Source of the DNA: Pisaster brevispinus
Lineage: Eukaryota > Echinodermata > Asteroidea > Forcipulatida > Asteriidae
DNA: 64,000 bases
NCBI GenBank assembly: GCA_023634235.1
Contig: JAMKCF010000015.1
Span: 11,132,087-11,196,086, forward strand
Reading direction: 5' to 3'
Within the stretch, counting starts at the first letter, position 1. Every line of letters starts with the position of its first letter. The translations under genes and the position numbers were made by a program. This document shows positions 36,660 to 47,600 of the stretch, piece by piece. The notes under the pieces were generated by a model that was given only the letters and a program-made list of their open reading frames with translations, was not told where the DNA came from and did not search any database.

Positions 36660-38065
36660 AAACAACTTAACAATTTTAATGCTATACCAATGCTACTGGT
36701 CTTGACGGGATTAGTGCCAGGCTCCTCAAGATTGCCTCTCCTGTTGTGGCTGGGTCTGGAGTCTGCAGAATGGAATGGATGAATGGAAACGGGCAACGAT
36801 TACTCCCCTCTATAAAGATGCGTTAAGTAATTATCGCCCGATTTCTGTGCTCCCAGTTGTAATGAAGATCTTTGAGAAGTCAGTTCACTGCACTGAGTAT
36901 TTGTATAAACAAATGGACCAGGGCAAGTTAACAGGTATGGTTTTTCTTGACTACATGGATCATGAGCTTTTACTGTTGAAATTGCAATCCTATACCGTGG
37001 CATCAATGATGATGAACTTACCTTACCCACCGTCAACAGGCCACAGTATTTACAGGTGAAATTTCAGAATGGGACAACATTACAGTCGGTGTCCCCCAAG
37101 GATCTTTATAATAATAATAATATTATATATTGTATTTGTATAGCGCCTACTGCAGGCCAGCCTCTAAGCGCTTAACATTCAGTATTTCTTGCAAGGTATT
37201 TGGGGCTACGTTTGAAGTATGAGACCTACTCCTTTACATAGCACCTTGTAATGGTTTACAAGGTGCTGTGGCGCAATATGCAGCCGATCAAACCAGGAAC
37301 ACCGGGGCGGACCCCTTCTCTTTTCGATAAGTGCACTGGGTTCTTTTTCGTGCGTTACACAACACACGGGACCAACGGCTTTACGTCCCATCCGAAGGAC
37401 GAAGCAATCATGGTTAAGTGTCTTGCTTAAGGACACAGGTGCCACGACCGGGGCTCGAACCCACACTCTGCTGATCAGAAACACCAGAGCTTGAGTCCAG
37501 TGATCTTATCCACTCGGCCACGACACGCCACAAATAAGGGCCCCTATTGTTTATATTATATATTAATTACTTGGCTTTGATTATTTTATATGCTGATGAC
37601 ACAGTCGTTAATGTACAGTGGGAACGACAATATTGGTTTTTTTTAAACTACTTTGAGCTCCGAACTGAACTATGTTGATGAACGGCTTAGTTTGAATAAG
37701 CTTACTTTAAATATATCTGAAACTCATTGTATGTTGGTTGGTGCTTCTCGTAAACTTTCTCAGCAAAATGGCCTCCAGTTAAATATAAAGGAGATACTTT
37801 AGCCAATGTTAGTACATTATGTATTTGGTTGTATGGATCGATGAAAATCTTAACTGGCATCAACACATTCAGAAAACTGCCAATAAGATATCCAGTAAGT
37901 TAGCTCTGCTTAGGCGACTTTTTAGATAATAATTCTACAATTCCTTGTATAAATAATTCGTTGGTTTTACCGCACTTTGAGTAGTGTAGCCCATCATGGA
38001 TCCCTGGTTGTACTCAGAAGGTTAACAATATTCTTATCAGACAACACAAACAGCTCGCCAGAGGT
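36660..38065 (+). pseudogene. Decayed LINE RT domain interrupted by a SINE
   Basis: Frame-broken pieces read WKRATITPLYKD then NYRPISVLPVVMKIFEK (near 36830), GVPQGS (near 37090), GPLLFILYINYL (near 37540), LYADDTVVNVQW (near 37585) and LNKLTLNISETHCMLVGASR. RT motifs are in order. The GVPQGS and GPLLF halves, normally adjacent, are separated by the SINE insertion. Confidence 0.82.
37109..37532 (-). mobile_element. tRNA-derived SINE with a Deu-like core
   Basis: On the minus strand the tRNA-like head has A box GTGGCCGAGTGGATAAGA and B box GGTTCGAGCCC. The core contains CCTTCGGATGGGACGTAAAG, CACTTATCG and CCCCGGTGTTCC, followed by an AT-rich tail with TTA repeats. The core resembles the Deu domain of deuterostome SINEs as I remember it. 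It is inserted in the LINE relic. Confidence 0.75.
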
Positions 38066-38229
38066 TAGATTATAGTTTTTTTTTACAATGTTAAGTGTGC
38101 ACTCTAAACAAATTCTCGTCATGTTGACAAGAAAATTCTTGTTCTGCCATGGCGTCAGAATCCACTGGTATTCTCTTGTCATACTGATAAGATAATTTCT
38201 TGTCACTGACTTGTTGGTATCTTTTCCCT

Positions 38230-38700
38230 TGATGAAAATAACCTTGTCATTATGTGGTCACAATTGTCACAATGACTACATGATCTTGTCAATAATCGTC
38301 AAAATCTTTTAATCTTCTGGTTTCAATCTGGTCATCATAATCCTGTGATCTCTTCATTATCCTGCCAAAATCGTTTAGCTTCTGGTTTTGATCTGGTCAT
38401 CATAACCCTGTGATCTCTTCAATATCTTGTCAAAATCTTGTGATCTTCTGGTTTTGAACTGGTCATCGTAACCCTGTAATCTGTTCGTTATTGTCAAAAT
38501 CTTGTAATCTTCTTGCTTTGATCTGGTCATCTAAACCCTGTGTTCTCTTCATTATCTTGTCGAAATCATGTAATCTTCTTGTATTGATCTGGTCATAACC
38601 CTGTGATCTCTTCATCATCTTGTCAAAATCTTGTAATCTTTTGGTTTTGATCTGGTCACAGCATCCTTATGGAGTTCATACACTTGTCATTTCATCACCG
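38230..38700. repeat. Degenerate tandem repeat, about 65-75 bp, about 6 copies
   Basis: Recurring blocks TTTTGATCTGGTCATCATAA, CCCTGTGATCTCTTCATTAT and CTTGTCAAAATCTTGTAATC with many substitutions and indels. It is much older than the minisatellites elsewhere in the window. Confidence 0.8.
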
Positions 38701-39179
38701 AAGTCTTGTAATCACCTCTTTGTTGTCTTTTCTTTTAATCTTGTTTTTCACATTTTCGTTACCAAGGAAATGTTGTAAGCTTAGCATCAATCAGTTTTAA
38801 GTTTACTTTCTAAATACAAATGCTAAAAATCAACATAATTGTAACAAATTGTGCCAGAGGTAGTAAAAGAACTTTATAAATTGGTGGCTGATTTTTTTAT
38901 ATTATTGTTCATGTTAAAAAAAAAAACCAACAAAAACCAAAACATAATGTAATGTTTATTTGATGGCAAATTTATACTTTATTACAAGAAATATTTATAT
39001 TTCTGATTTCAAAATACTCAAAATTTTTGTTGAGACAACATTGTAAATTTATAAGGAAAATAGTTTTAAAAAAAAACAGGTGGCAAACCGTGCAGAGTGG
39101 CATACGCGGTTCTACAGGGGTGACTGAGGGCAAACATCTGCCCTCTACGCATCTAGCCCCCCCCCCCCCCCCACACACA

Positions 39180-39520
39180 CACAGGTACAGCACTCCTATA
39201 CGTTAGAGGACACCTATTGTACTTTCTGTTGTTCCTGTATTGAAGCAATCCCCATTGGTTTTGTACACAAATGACTAGTGAGGACACCTGAAAACAAAGA
39301 ACCGACTAGTGAGGACCTATTGTCCCTATTGTAAAATGTCCTCGGAGGGTTGGCAATACAAACACACACACACACCCTTACAGATCCGGTATTTTGGGTC
39401 CTGCTGTTGTTCTTCTATTGTTCCCTTTTCTGAAGAAGCCCTCTGTGGGGTACCACTATAACAAAGAAAACCTTGTGGGGTAGCATTGTTCCATTGTTAA
39501 AAATACCTAGTAAGTTGGCG
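39180..39520 (+). repeat. Dispersed repeat with ATTGTTCC / GAGGACC blocks, copy 1
   Basis: Preceded by a C14-(CA)n run. It contains TGGTTTTGTACACAAA, GAGGACCTATTGTCCC, TTCTATTGTTCCCTTTTCTG and GTGGGGTA in the same order as the minus strand of 45890-46400. Coding potential is absent. Confidence 0.6.
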
Positions 39521-39820
39521 TGTGTCAGCACACCCATACCTCTTAGTAAAAACAAAACAGAAGTGTTGGGTTGGGGTTTCTTGTTGTTGTTGTTGTTGGG
39601 TTTTTTTTTTAACAAAAAGGTGTTTTTGAGGAGTTTACAAGATTGGTTTGTTAGAAATTGGCCACCCATATTGGGTTAAGTAGAACCCCGCCTGCACCAT
39701 GGAAAACTTCACAACAGTATCAACAAATTAACAAAAAACATGAATTAACAGCATTTTCTTTAGTGGTGTTTTTAAAAAAATCAAATTGACTGGAACATTC
39801 CAGGTCAAAGTAATATAGTT

Positions 39821-40111
39821 TTAATATTGTTGGTCCTGGAAAATCCAGTGCAGTATGGTATTAGTAGTTACAACTTTCCTAGTAAAGCACCTTCTCGTCG
39901 TCTTAATGTTTAGGAGTGGTCGTTGAATGAATCGGAGAGTCTTTTGAAGACTTTTGGGGTATGCCAGGTTGAATACATAGAATGATGCAATGTAAACTGC
40001 AATGGCTGTAAGAAAATGAAGACAGCTGCTCATAATGCTCCCATCTAGCATAATGTTGTATGTGGCTTCAGTCAAATTCTGCCTAATGAAAATGCTCTTC
40101 TCGGTATCATC
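39821..40111 (-). CDS. Possible terminal exon of an unidentified gene
   Basis: Acceptor TTTCTTAG is followed by a 96-codon frame to a stop. It encodes IMLDGSIMSSCLHFLTAIAV then YIASFYVFNLAYPKSLQ and KTLRFIQRPLL. The AxxYVFNxxYPK..KxTLxFIQ ending reminds me of the last exon of multicopy uncharacterised animal genes, from memory only. No matching upstream exon was found within 2 kb, so it may be a stray or processed fragment. Confidence 0.35.
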   Translation of the reverse strand, partial: DDTEKSIFIRQNLTEATYNIMLDGSIMSSCLHFLTAIAVYIASFYVFNLAYPKSLQKTLRFIQRPLLNIKTTRRCFTRKVVTTNTILHWIFQDQQY

Positions 40112-43100
40112 CTAAGAAACAAAAGAGATACTGATGATGCATTTCTTAGAAACTGCACAGTACCCAATAAGGTTGATAAAACAATTTAAGCAACACAACA
40201 TTTATGAATTTGTGGGTAGCTTTTATATTCTGTCAGGTCAAGGGCTGACATCAGGAACACTGTTTTGTAAATGTTTGTTGTACTATCTTAGGGGTAAATT
40301 GCGAAGTTGAAATTCTCAGTGAATTCTCCGTACAGACATCCACAATTAAGGCTTTTCACACCAGCCTTTTAACCCACATGTTGAACTTGACCTGGTGTAG
40401 TTCCTTAGCTTTCCCTTGGACAAGAATTAATTTTGCATCCCCCACACCAGAAAACTGGCTACGCGCCTGTTCACATACACTGGTTCCATTGAAGATAGAG
40501 TTTTGGTTAATGTAGGATAAACAAAAACGAACCATGATAACATTTAATAACAGAGCGGGTCTTGGGACCATGGTGTAAGATTAGAACATTAGCCAAGACT
40601 TGCACACGCATGTCCCATGGGGGTGGGGTGGGGGTGCACTACACGTTCACATACTTATTGCTTCCCTTGCACATTAAAAACAAAACTTGAATAGAAAGGG
40701 GAAAGAGCACAAACTCTTTAAATGTCCTACATTGCACCAGTCAGCATTGTTATAATGTTCCGGGCCCTGAAGCGAGCCCAGACCACACAACGTAAAAGCT
40801 TCCTACTCTGGTTTTTCCAAACACAAGTCTCATAAGCGAGGACGAAGCCTATACGCCCCCTACGCTGGCCAGAAACCAGCTTCTGAGTTTTAAAAGTCGG
40901 TTTCTTTGTAGTCTAGTACTTGGTTTTGTTTGAACTATAAAGTTTACAAAGTAGCTTCTTAGCGAAGATAGGCTTTCCTTGTGCGCATAGTAAGCATACG
41001 TGACTCAATTATGGTCATAATTCGAAGAATTTCGCAGCGTTGGAAATGGCGTAAATTACTGTGAACTGCTGACCGCATTCCTTCGTGTGAAACGTACACA
41101 GGTCTTGATACGAGCACCTCAAAGCCAGTCTTTAAGATTTGTTTAAGAACACGACCAACATGCATTACCTGTGTTTTTATATTAAAAATTAATTTTCGTT
41201 ATTAAGCGAATGCAGAAAGGTTATTTGTATAACTCAAAATATAACAAGATTAGATGTCTTACCTCGGGAACCGCGACAATAAGGTCACCATTGAGCTTCC
41301 GGGCACCTCTGAGCCATCAGCTATGGGAGAATTAGCGCGGGTGCAATATTGTGTGATTTTTATTTTTGTCACACCACTTTCTCCACCCACAATCCCCAAA
41401 AACTCGTGGGTGGAATGGTCACATTTAAAACTAACAATGTAATCAAAAATAATAAAATAAATAAAATCCAGAAAAGTATGAGAATTTAATGAAAAGATAT
41501 TGCTTGACCTCCAACATCCGGCTCGAAGTGGTAAAGTTGCGGATTTACGCCGACTGTGTTGCGCAAACAATGGCAACTGCCACTAAAATAGCGGGATAGG
41601 CTAAGTGCTTTGTTACTTATAGCGCGAAAGCAGACATTTTGTCATATGGATTTTACGTGACGGGCCAACGACGTCCTAGTTCTGCTTGGTTTCGGGTATC
41701 TGTACTACTACAAGATGTAGCACCTTGCTCGAGTTTGCATGCGTGTACGTCAAGGTTCACGACGATCGCCCTTTTATTGCATGTTCTTTATGATCAAATG
41801 TGAAGCAAAAACTAAGGTCAGCTATAAACAAAAGATAATTTTTCAAAGATTTGCGAAACTGTTTACAATATAATTTGTTTTATCTGAATCAAGCTGTTTT
41901 TATTCAAATCATGTTCAATGAATGAATCATATTAAAATAGCACAGAACAGGTTTTATTCGAGTAGTCTAGGTGCAAGACCTTCTCGTTTTGATTCGTCAA
42001 AATTTCCCCACGATAGGCGCAATCAGCCCCTAAGCGCATTGGAATCAAACAGCACTGTGACGTCACAATACGGACTCGCTTCGTTCACCACAGACACACC
42101 CATCTTGTATTTCATATGCAATAAAGGCATATATCTGAAACCAAAAGCTGGGATGATCGCAGTGTTGATGAAGAAGAAGTTTCAAAATCAAGCACTTCTG
42201 ATGGGATTGATTTGAGCTCAACTGACCAGGGGAGTTCTCCAGAAGGATAGGACACAATTCGGAGGGGCATGCTAAGGTTCGCGGAGCTGAGCCACACCGG
42301 TTCGATCAACCCGCATCACAAGCAGTATTATTCCAGTCAGCAAATAATGCCTTTTGAGATTCTGGTATTTGACAGAATGTGTGCAGCCAGAGACTGATTT
42401 AGTTCGAATAGTAGTTTTATTGATCATGTTTGTTATTTCTTTATATCAGAAGGTCATAATACGTTTTTATGAACCACAAACAATACTTCAACTAGGAAAC
42501 CATACAAATGTCAAATGTCCATTAGTGAGGCTGAAACACGGAGCCCCCATAGTGACATTTGATGAAAATAATTACTGTTATTTATTACATAATTTGGGGT
42601 TGGACAAAGAAAAATTGACTAGAGTTGGATTTCAACCAACGACCTCTGGGCTATCGCGCCGGCGCTCTACAAACTGAGCTATCTAACCCTATGTTGGTGG
42701 TCTCCCTATTTTGTCCATATCTTTGTTAACCGTTAGCTGCCATGTAGCCACGGATCACACCCAAGTTTATGATACAATCTGGGAAGTGGCAGCCAGGGGA
42801 TCACCATTATTATTAAAAATTCGCCTAGTCAGTTTCCCTTATATTTTTTAAAATTTAATATTTGTAATAAAGTCGCATCCCCTAAAAGGAAATCATTTTG
42901 TATTTCGAGAGAAAGATTTTTTAGAAAATTTATGATTCCAAAAATATTTACAAATATTTTGGTTATTTTTGGAAGGAAAACCTATTAGCGTTCCAAAGTC
43001 TCCCATTGATCCAAGCTGTCTTCTTTGTATGCCCTTGGCTGTATTTGTGAAATGCACAATTCAATTTCAGTAACCACCCATCATGTGCAAACTTTGGTTC

Positions 43101-44395
43101 AAAAGTTCTTGCAAAAACCTACACAACAAAAATGTACATCAAACAGGCCTGTGAGTATAGTGACATCTAGTGCCTGTATCCATGTACATGTATAATGCCA
43201 AGGTGATGTCAAGGTAGGCCACAGGAATAATAGCTGTGACTAAGTTCAATATGTCATTTGCGAGTTAGGTTTGGATTAATGTCTGATGCAATGACTTCTT
43301 ACTCACAAGTTATTGATTAAAATATGAATTCCTCAGACTATAGAGACTGTCGCCTTGTCAAATAGTTCGGGCCAAGTTTTTGTAAGCTACCTCCAGGTGC
43401 CATACGCATCCATTTAGAACGGTGTATGGGCGATCGCCGACTCTTACGTAGCTCTGCAAATGCTTTTCCCGAGTCATGTGACATAGCAACTGTTTACAGT
43501 CTGAGTAGTTCAGTTTAGCAGTAACTTGCGACTAAGAAAGGCATTGTACCAGGAATTATTCAAGACAAACTCGCATATTAATGGCATATTAATTTGTTTA
43601 AAGGTATGTTATACAGACTTCTATGAGTTTTGTAAAAAAACAACGGGCGGCTGAATATATATTCACCCATTTTTAAGGACATCAAATTAAAGCATGAAAA
43701 AAACTCGCCTACAAAATAACTATAACAACAATTAAGTGGTAACATGTCGCATGTGGCAACCCATCACGTTGCGTAATAACCTTAGCATTTATCGTTACTA
43801 TCTTTGTACAACTTTGAGTTTCTTTACATTGTAATTGAGAAATAAATTAATATCAACAACACATGCTTTCCAATAGCAAGGTCCGGTTCCTTTTTCACGC
43901 AAAAACGAATGCAAACTGACTTTACGGGACGTAACCAATCGTTGTTCTACCGGACGGGTTGTCTTCAGTTTTTCCTTTTTAAGAAGTACAAATGTATATC
44001 TAAGAGTTCTATGATGAATACTTCACTGTTTCAATGTGCTATGCCCCACACATAGGTAATAAAGAATGATTTCAGGTGCACAAGCTTGGAGACAGAGAGT
44101 CACTGCTTTCAGCTAACATCCGGGGACGTTTAATGCAACACTGAAAGGTTAAAGGTCAATAAACAACTTTATGCAAATTCCAACATTGTTTCCCAATATT
44201 ATTGTGATTCCAGAAAATTTGCATCGTTTTCGTAAATTGCGCATGAACTCGGTTTCACAGTGTGAAACGTAGATCTTACCAAAACATCAGTAATCATTAC
44301 ATTCCCAAACTAAGGTTATACATTTTAGTGTAATTATGCTCCTTTATATAATAATCAAGTTTGAATAAGTATTTATATTATACATAATGTTAAGT
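40112..44395. other. Intergenic, no gene recognised
   Basis: Apart from the SINE at about 42.6 kb I see no supported gene. A 67-codon minus-strand frame at 40959-41165 has no recognisable features. A C/G homopolymer-rich stretch lies near 40618. Confidence 0.4.
42590..42825 (-). mobile_element. tRNA-derived SINE
   Basis: On the minus strand, ATAGCTCAGTTTGTAGAGCG (A box) and GTTGGTTGAAATCC (B box) are correctly spaced for a tRNA (about 42620-42690). The acceptor stem does not pair, and related sequence extends on both sides, so it is a SINE or tRNA pseudogene rather than a functional tRNA. Confidence 0.65.
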
Positions 44396-44401
44396 TTTAT
44401 T
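44396..44401 (-). promoter_or_regulatory. Candidate poly(A) signal of the BMP3-type gene
   Basis: AATAAA on the minus strand about 57 nt past the stop codon. Called on hexamer and position only. Confidence 0.4.
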
Positions 44402-44457
44402 AATCTACAACTGAAGTTATTTGATAAACGTTTAGTATACATGTGTGTGTTAACAAC

Positions 44458-44646
44458 TCAACGGCAGCCACATGATTCTACCACCATATTCTGGTACGTC
44501 TTGAGAGCCACGTTACTCTCTTCATCAAAAAACAAGATACTGAGCGGTGACATGGTCTGCGGAACACAGCACGGTGAAGGTATGTCTTGAGATGTTACTG
44601 CACTCATCACACTCTGGATAGCTGCATGGTTTGACGGGTTGGCTGT
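44458..44646 (-). CDS. BMP3: BMP3-type exon 3: second half of cystine knot
   Basis: 63 codons including TGA, acceptor TATACACAG, phase 0. It encodes [11 protein letters not shown], the CCVP motif and the final ESCGCR. The intron splits the knot immediately before the PSNH motif. Confidence 0.93.
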   Translation of the reverse strand, partial: TANPSNHAAIQSVMSAVTSQDIPSPCCVPQTMSPLSILFFDEESNVALKTYQNMVVESCGCR

Positions 44647-47600
44647 CTGTGTATAAAGAACAAGAACCAATTTGATAACAAATCATTTTGTTAAGGTATA
44701 GTCAGTAGAATCATTCACAGGCATCTAGGTTGTACAAATCTAATATTGTTGTGCAAGACATAAACATAACAAAGAATGAATGCGCGTGTTGCAATTAGAT
44801 CTTTGCCTTTTCCTTTTGTTGACTGGGCCTGATTTCATGGCTCTGCTTACCGTAAGCAAAGAATCGGCACTTACGGAAGCAGGGAATTCCACGTTTACGT
44901 CAAGCCTATTTCACGGGTTAGCAAATAATTTTTGCTTGTGCGCGTGCGTACTCCACGTAGGCATTCTTCGCTTACACAGCTAGCGCAGAAATTCGGCGCT
45001 TGCACAGAAAGCGGAGAATGATGATCACCAGCGCAGAAATCGGCGGTAAGCAGATCCATGAAGCTGGGCCCAGATGTCCCCTATGTGAATTGTCCGCCGT
45101 GCCTTCCATGAAATAAATACCTTTTGTCCCTTTCCCCACACAATTTAAAAGGTGGAAAAACGAATGTGAGAATGAGAGAATGTGACGGATTGCTTTGAAA
45201 CTATAGAAAGTTACAAACTCAAAGCTGTCACTCTAAAAATCCCGGGTCGGACTAACCCGTATTAGTCGGGTCCCATGCGTAACCGATTAACCCGTATTAG
45301 TCGGGTCCCATGCGTAACCAATTAACCCGTATTAGTCGGGTCCCACGCGTAACCAATTTCTGGGTCAGATTGACCCGGAAAGTGACTACAGGATGGGTTT
45401 TTAACTCGGATTCTTGATGTCTGTTCGACCATTTACTGGGTCATACTGATACAGTAATGGGTCAGGCCCCCACTCGACCAAGATCCAGGTCATTTCGCAT
45501 GACCCTGAAGTTTTTAGAGACAAAATATAGATGAACACCACAGCTAAGTCCACGCACCCCTCCTCTCCCTCTGTATTATGCTTAATTCTTCTGACTGCAT
45601 CAGGACAGTAACATCTTCTAAAAACATAACATTGTTTAAAAATCTTGACAATATTCACCAGATAAATTAAAATTGAAATAAAAATGTACATGACCTTTTA
45701 CCATTCTAGCATTCTTTCGTAAAATTTCGTAATTTTTTTCACAAGTCTTGAAGCTTCACATTATTATTGTTTTTCTGCTTGCTACATTAATTCAGCAATG
45801 TTATTGATTGTTTGTGTTTACAATACATAATATAGTTAACATTCTTATTCAATTGTGTAAAATGTATTTTGAATGTGGATTTGTGTGTGTGCGTGAACAC
45901 GTCTACGCATTCAAACCGAGGACTTTAACAATAGGGATCCGGGAAAATGACATATCGGGGACAGTCCTCGGTTTGTTTCGTGTACAAAACCAATAGGAAC
46001 GTCGCTAAAAAAACGAAGTCCAAACCATGGGGATGTCCTCGGTTTACACCATTTACAAACTTGTGTGGACACACGGAAGGGCATTTGTGGGGTCCTGACA
46101 ACAATGGAACAATGGACCTCACGAGGTAATTTCAATAGGAACAATTGGGCCCCACAAGGGAACTCTTTAGAAAAGGGAATAATAGAACAACAATAGCAGT
46201 ACCCCACAAACCGGATCCGTACGGCCGGGTATGACGGTGTTTGTATACACATTCAAACCGGGAACTTATAACAAAAGAGAACAATGGGGTCCCGGTTGGG
46301 TGAAGGTCCCCAGTTGTAAAGCGTGTACAAAAGCAATGGGAGCCGTTACCTAAAAGTACAAACAAAAGAGGGACAATAGCAGGTGTTTACACACTCTTGT
46401 GTGTGTGTGGCGGGTTTTTTTCTTGGGGGGGGGGGTGCTCTTTTCTGACACTGATAGAGTTAACACACTAGAAGAAAATAATGATATACTAACCTTTGAG
46501 AGAGGAAAGCTGCAAGGTCCAGCACAATAGTAAGCATCAAATCCTGCTGGAGCAATCACGTACCTATCCCAGTTGATTGTATTGAAGTTAACAAACATTG
46601 GATGCCTTGAGCAGACACCATTGCCTGGATCTACAGTGTTCATATCATCATCGTTCAGCACAGGATCTATATCATCATCTGATAACGAACTTGTCGGATC
46701 CAATAAGGGTGCTTTACCGTGCTTTTTGCTGTTACCTTTGCGCTTTTTACTGGTGTGCTTCTTCTCTTTGCGTCTTTTGCTGTCTTGTTCAGTGAAGTGT
46801 TGGAACGTAGCTTGGTGTGCAAGATTTGTACTCCCACCCTCTGGGAACTCATTGGTTATAATTGGATATGTTTTAGTATCAATGCTCCTTGTATGTCTAG
46901 AGAGGCCTGTTTTTTCGTGATGTAGTTTCCTAGCTTCTTCTTTAGCCCAAGGGAATACAGAGTTTTTCTCATTACTTTCGTCTTCAAATGCGTACATCAA
47001 GAGAAACGGGCGTGCATGATTGGAGATAACCCTCTCAATGACCTCACGGTCATGTGGTGTATCATGTGACCCAGCGAGTACCTTAAACGACACTCCAATG
47101 ACTATTTTTGAAGTGGTTGATTTTGATGCGTTTATGATGTGGACAAGGTGAGAAGTGATATCCAAAGTGCGCCATCTACGACCTGGTGAAGGTTGACGAT
47201 GAATCCCCATCAATCGGCACCTTGGTGGGGTGTCTTCAATGAAATGTATTTGAATGCTGAGAACTGAGTTAGAATCCATCGCAGTGAGTTGCTTAGAAGC
47301 GAAGTATTGAAGCTCAGCTGCCTTAAAATCCTCGGCTGTATGTGGTCTCACTGTAAACACATACATCAACTCACTGCATGTCAACTCTGAAACATAACAA
47401 TACAGGTATGGAAAGTAATATTTTGAAGTCTACACTGCAATACATGAATGTTGATGCATGTTAGTAAAGTCCGTTTTATAGAAATGGTCAGATAACTTTC
47501 CAACTTGATAACAGTTATTTTACATGACCCCCCCCCCCCTACCGCCACCATGACCGATACGAATCTTCATATTGGTCGATAACGGTTGGCTTTCTATCTA

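Noticed and set aside
36171..36796. 203- and 127-codon ORFs on opposite strands
   Set aside because: Both run through a C10-A24 homopolymer and into the LINE relic; no domain is seen.
42617..42693. Functional tRNA gene
   Set aside because: A and B boxes are present but the acceptor stem does not pair and related repeat sequence continues on both sides.
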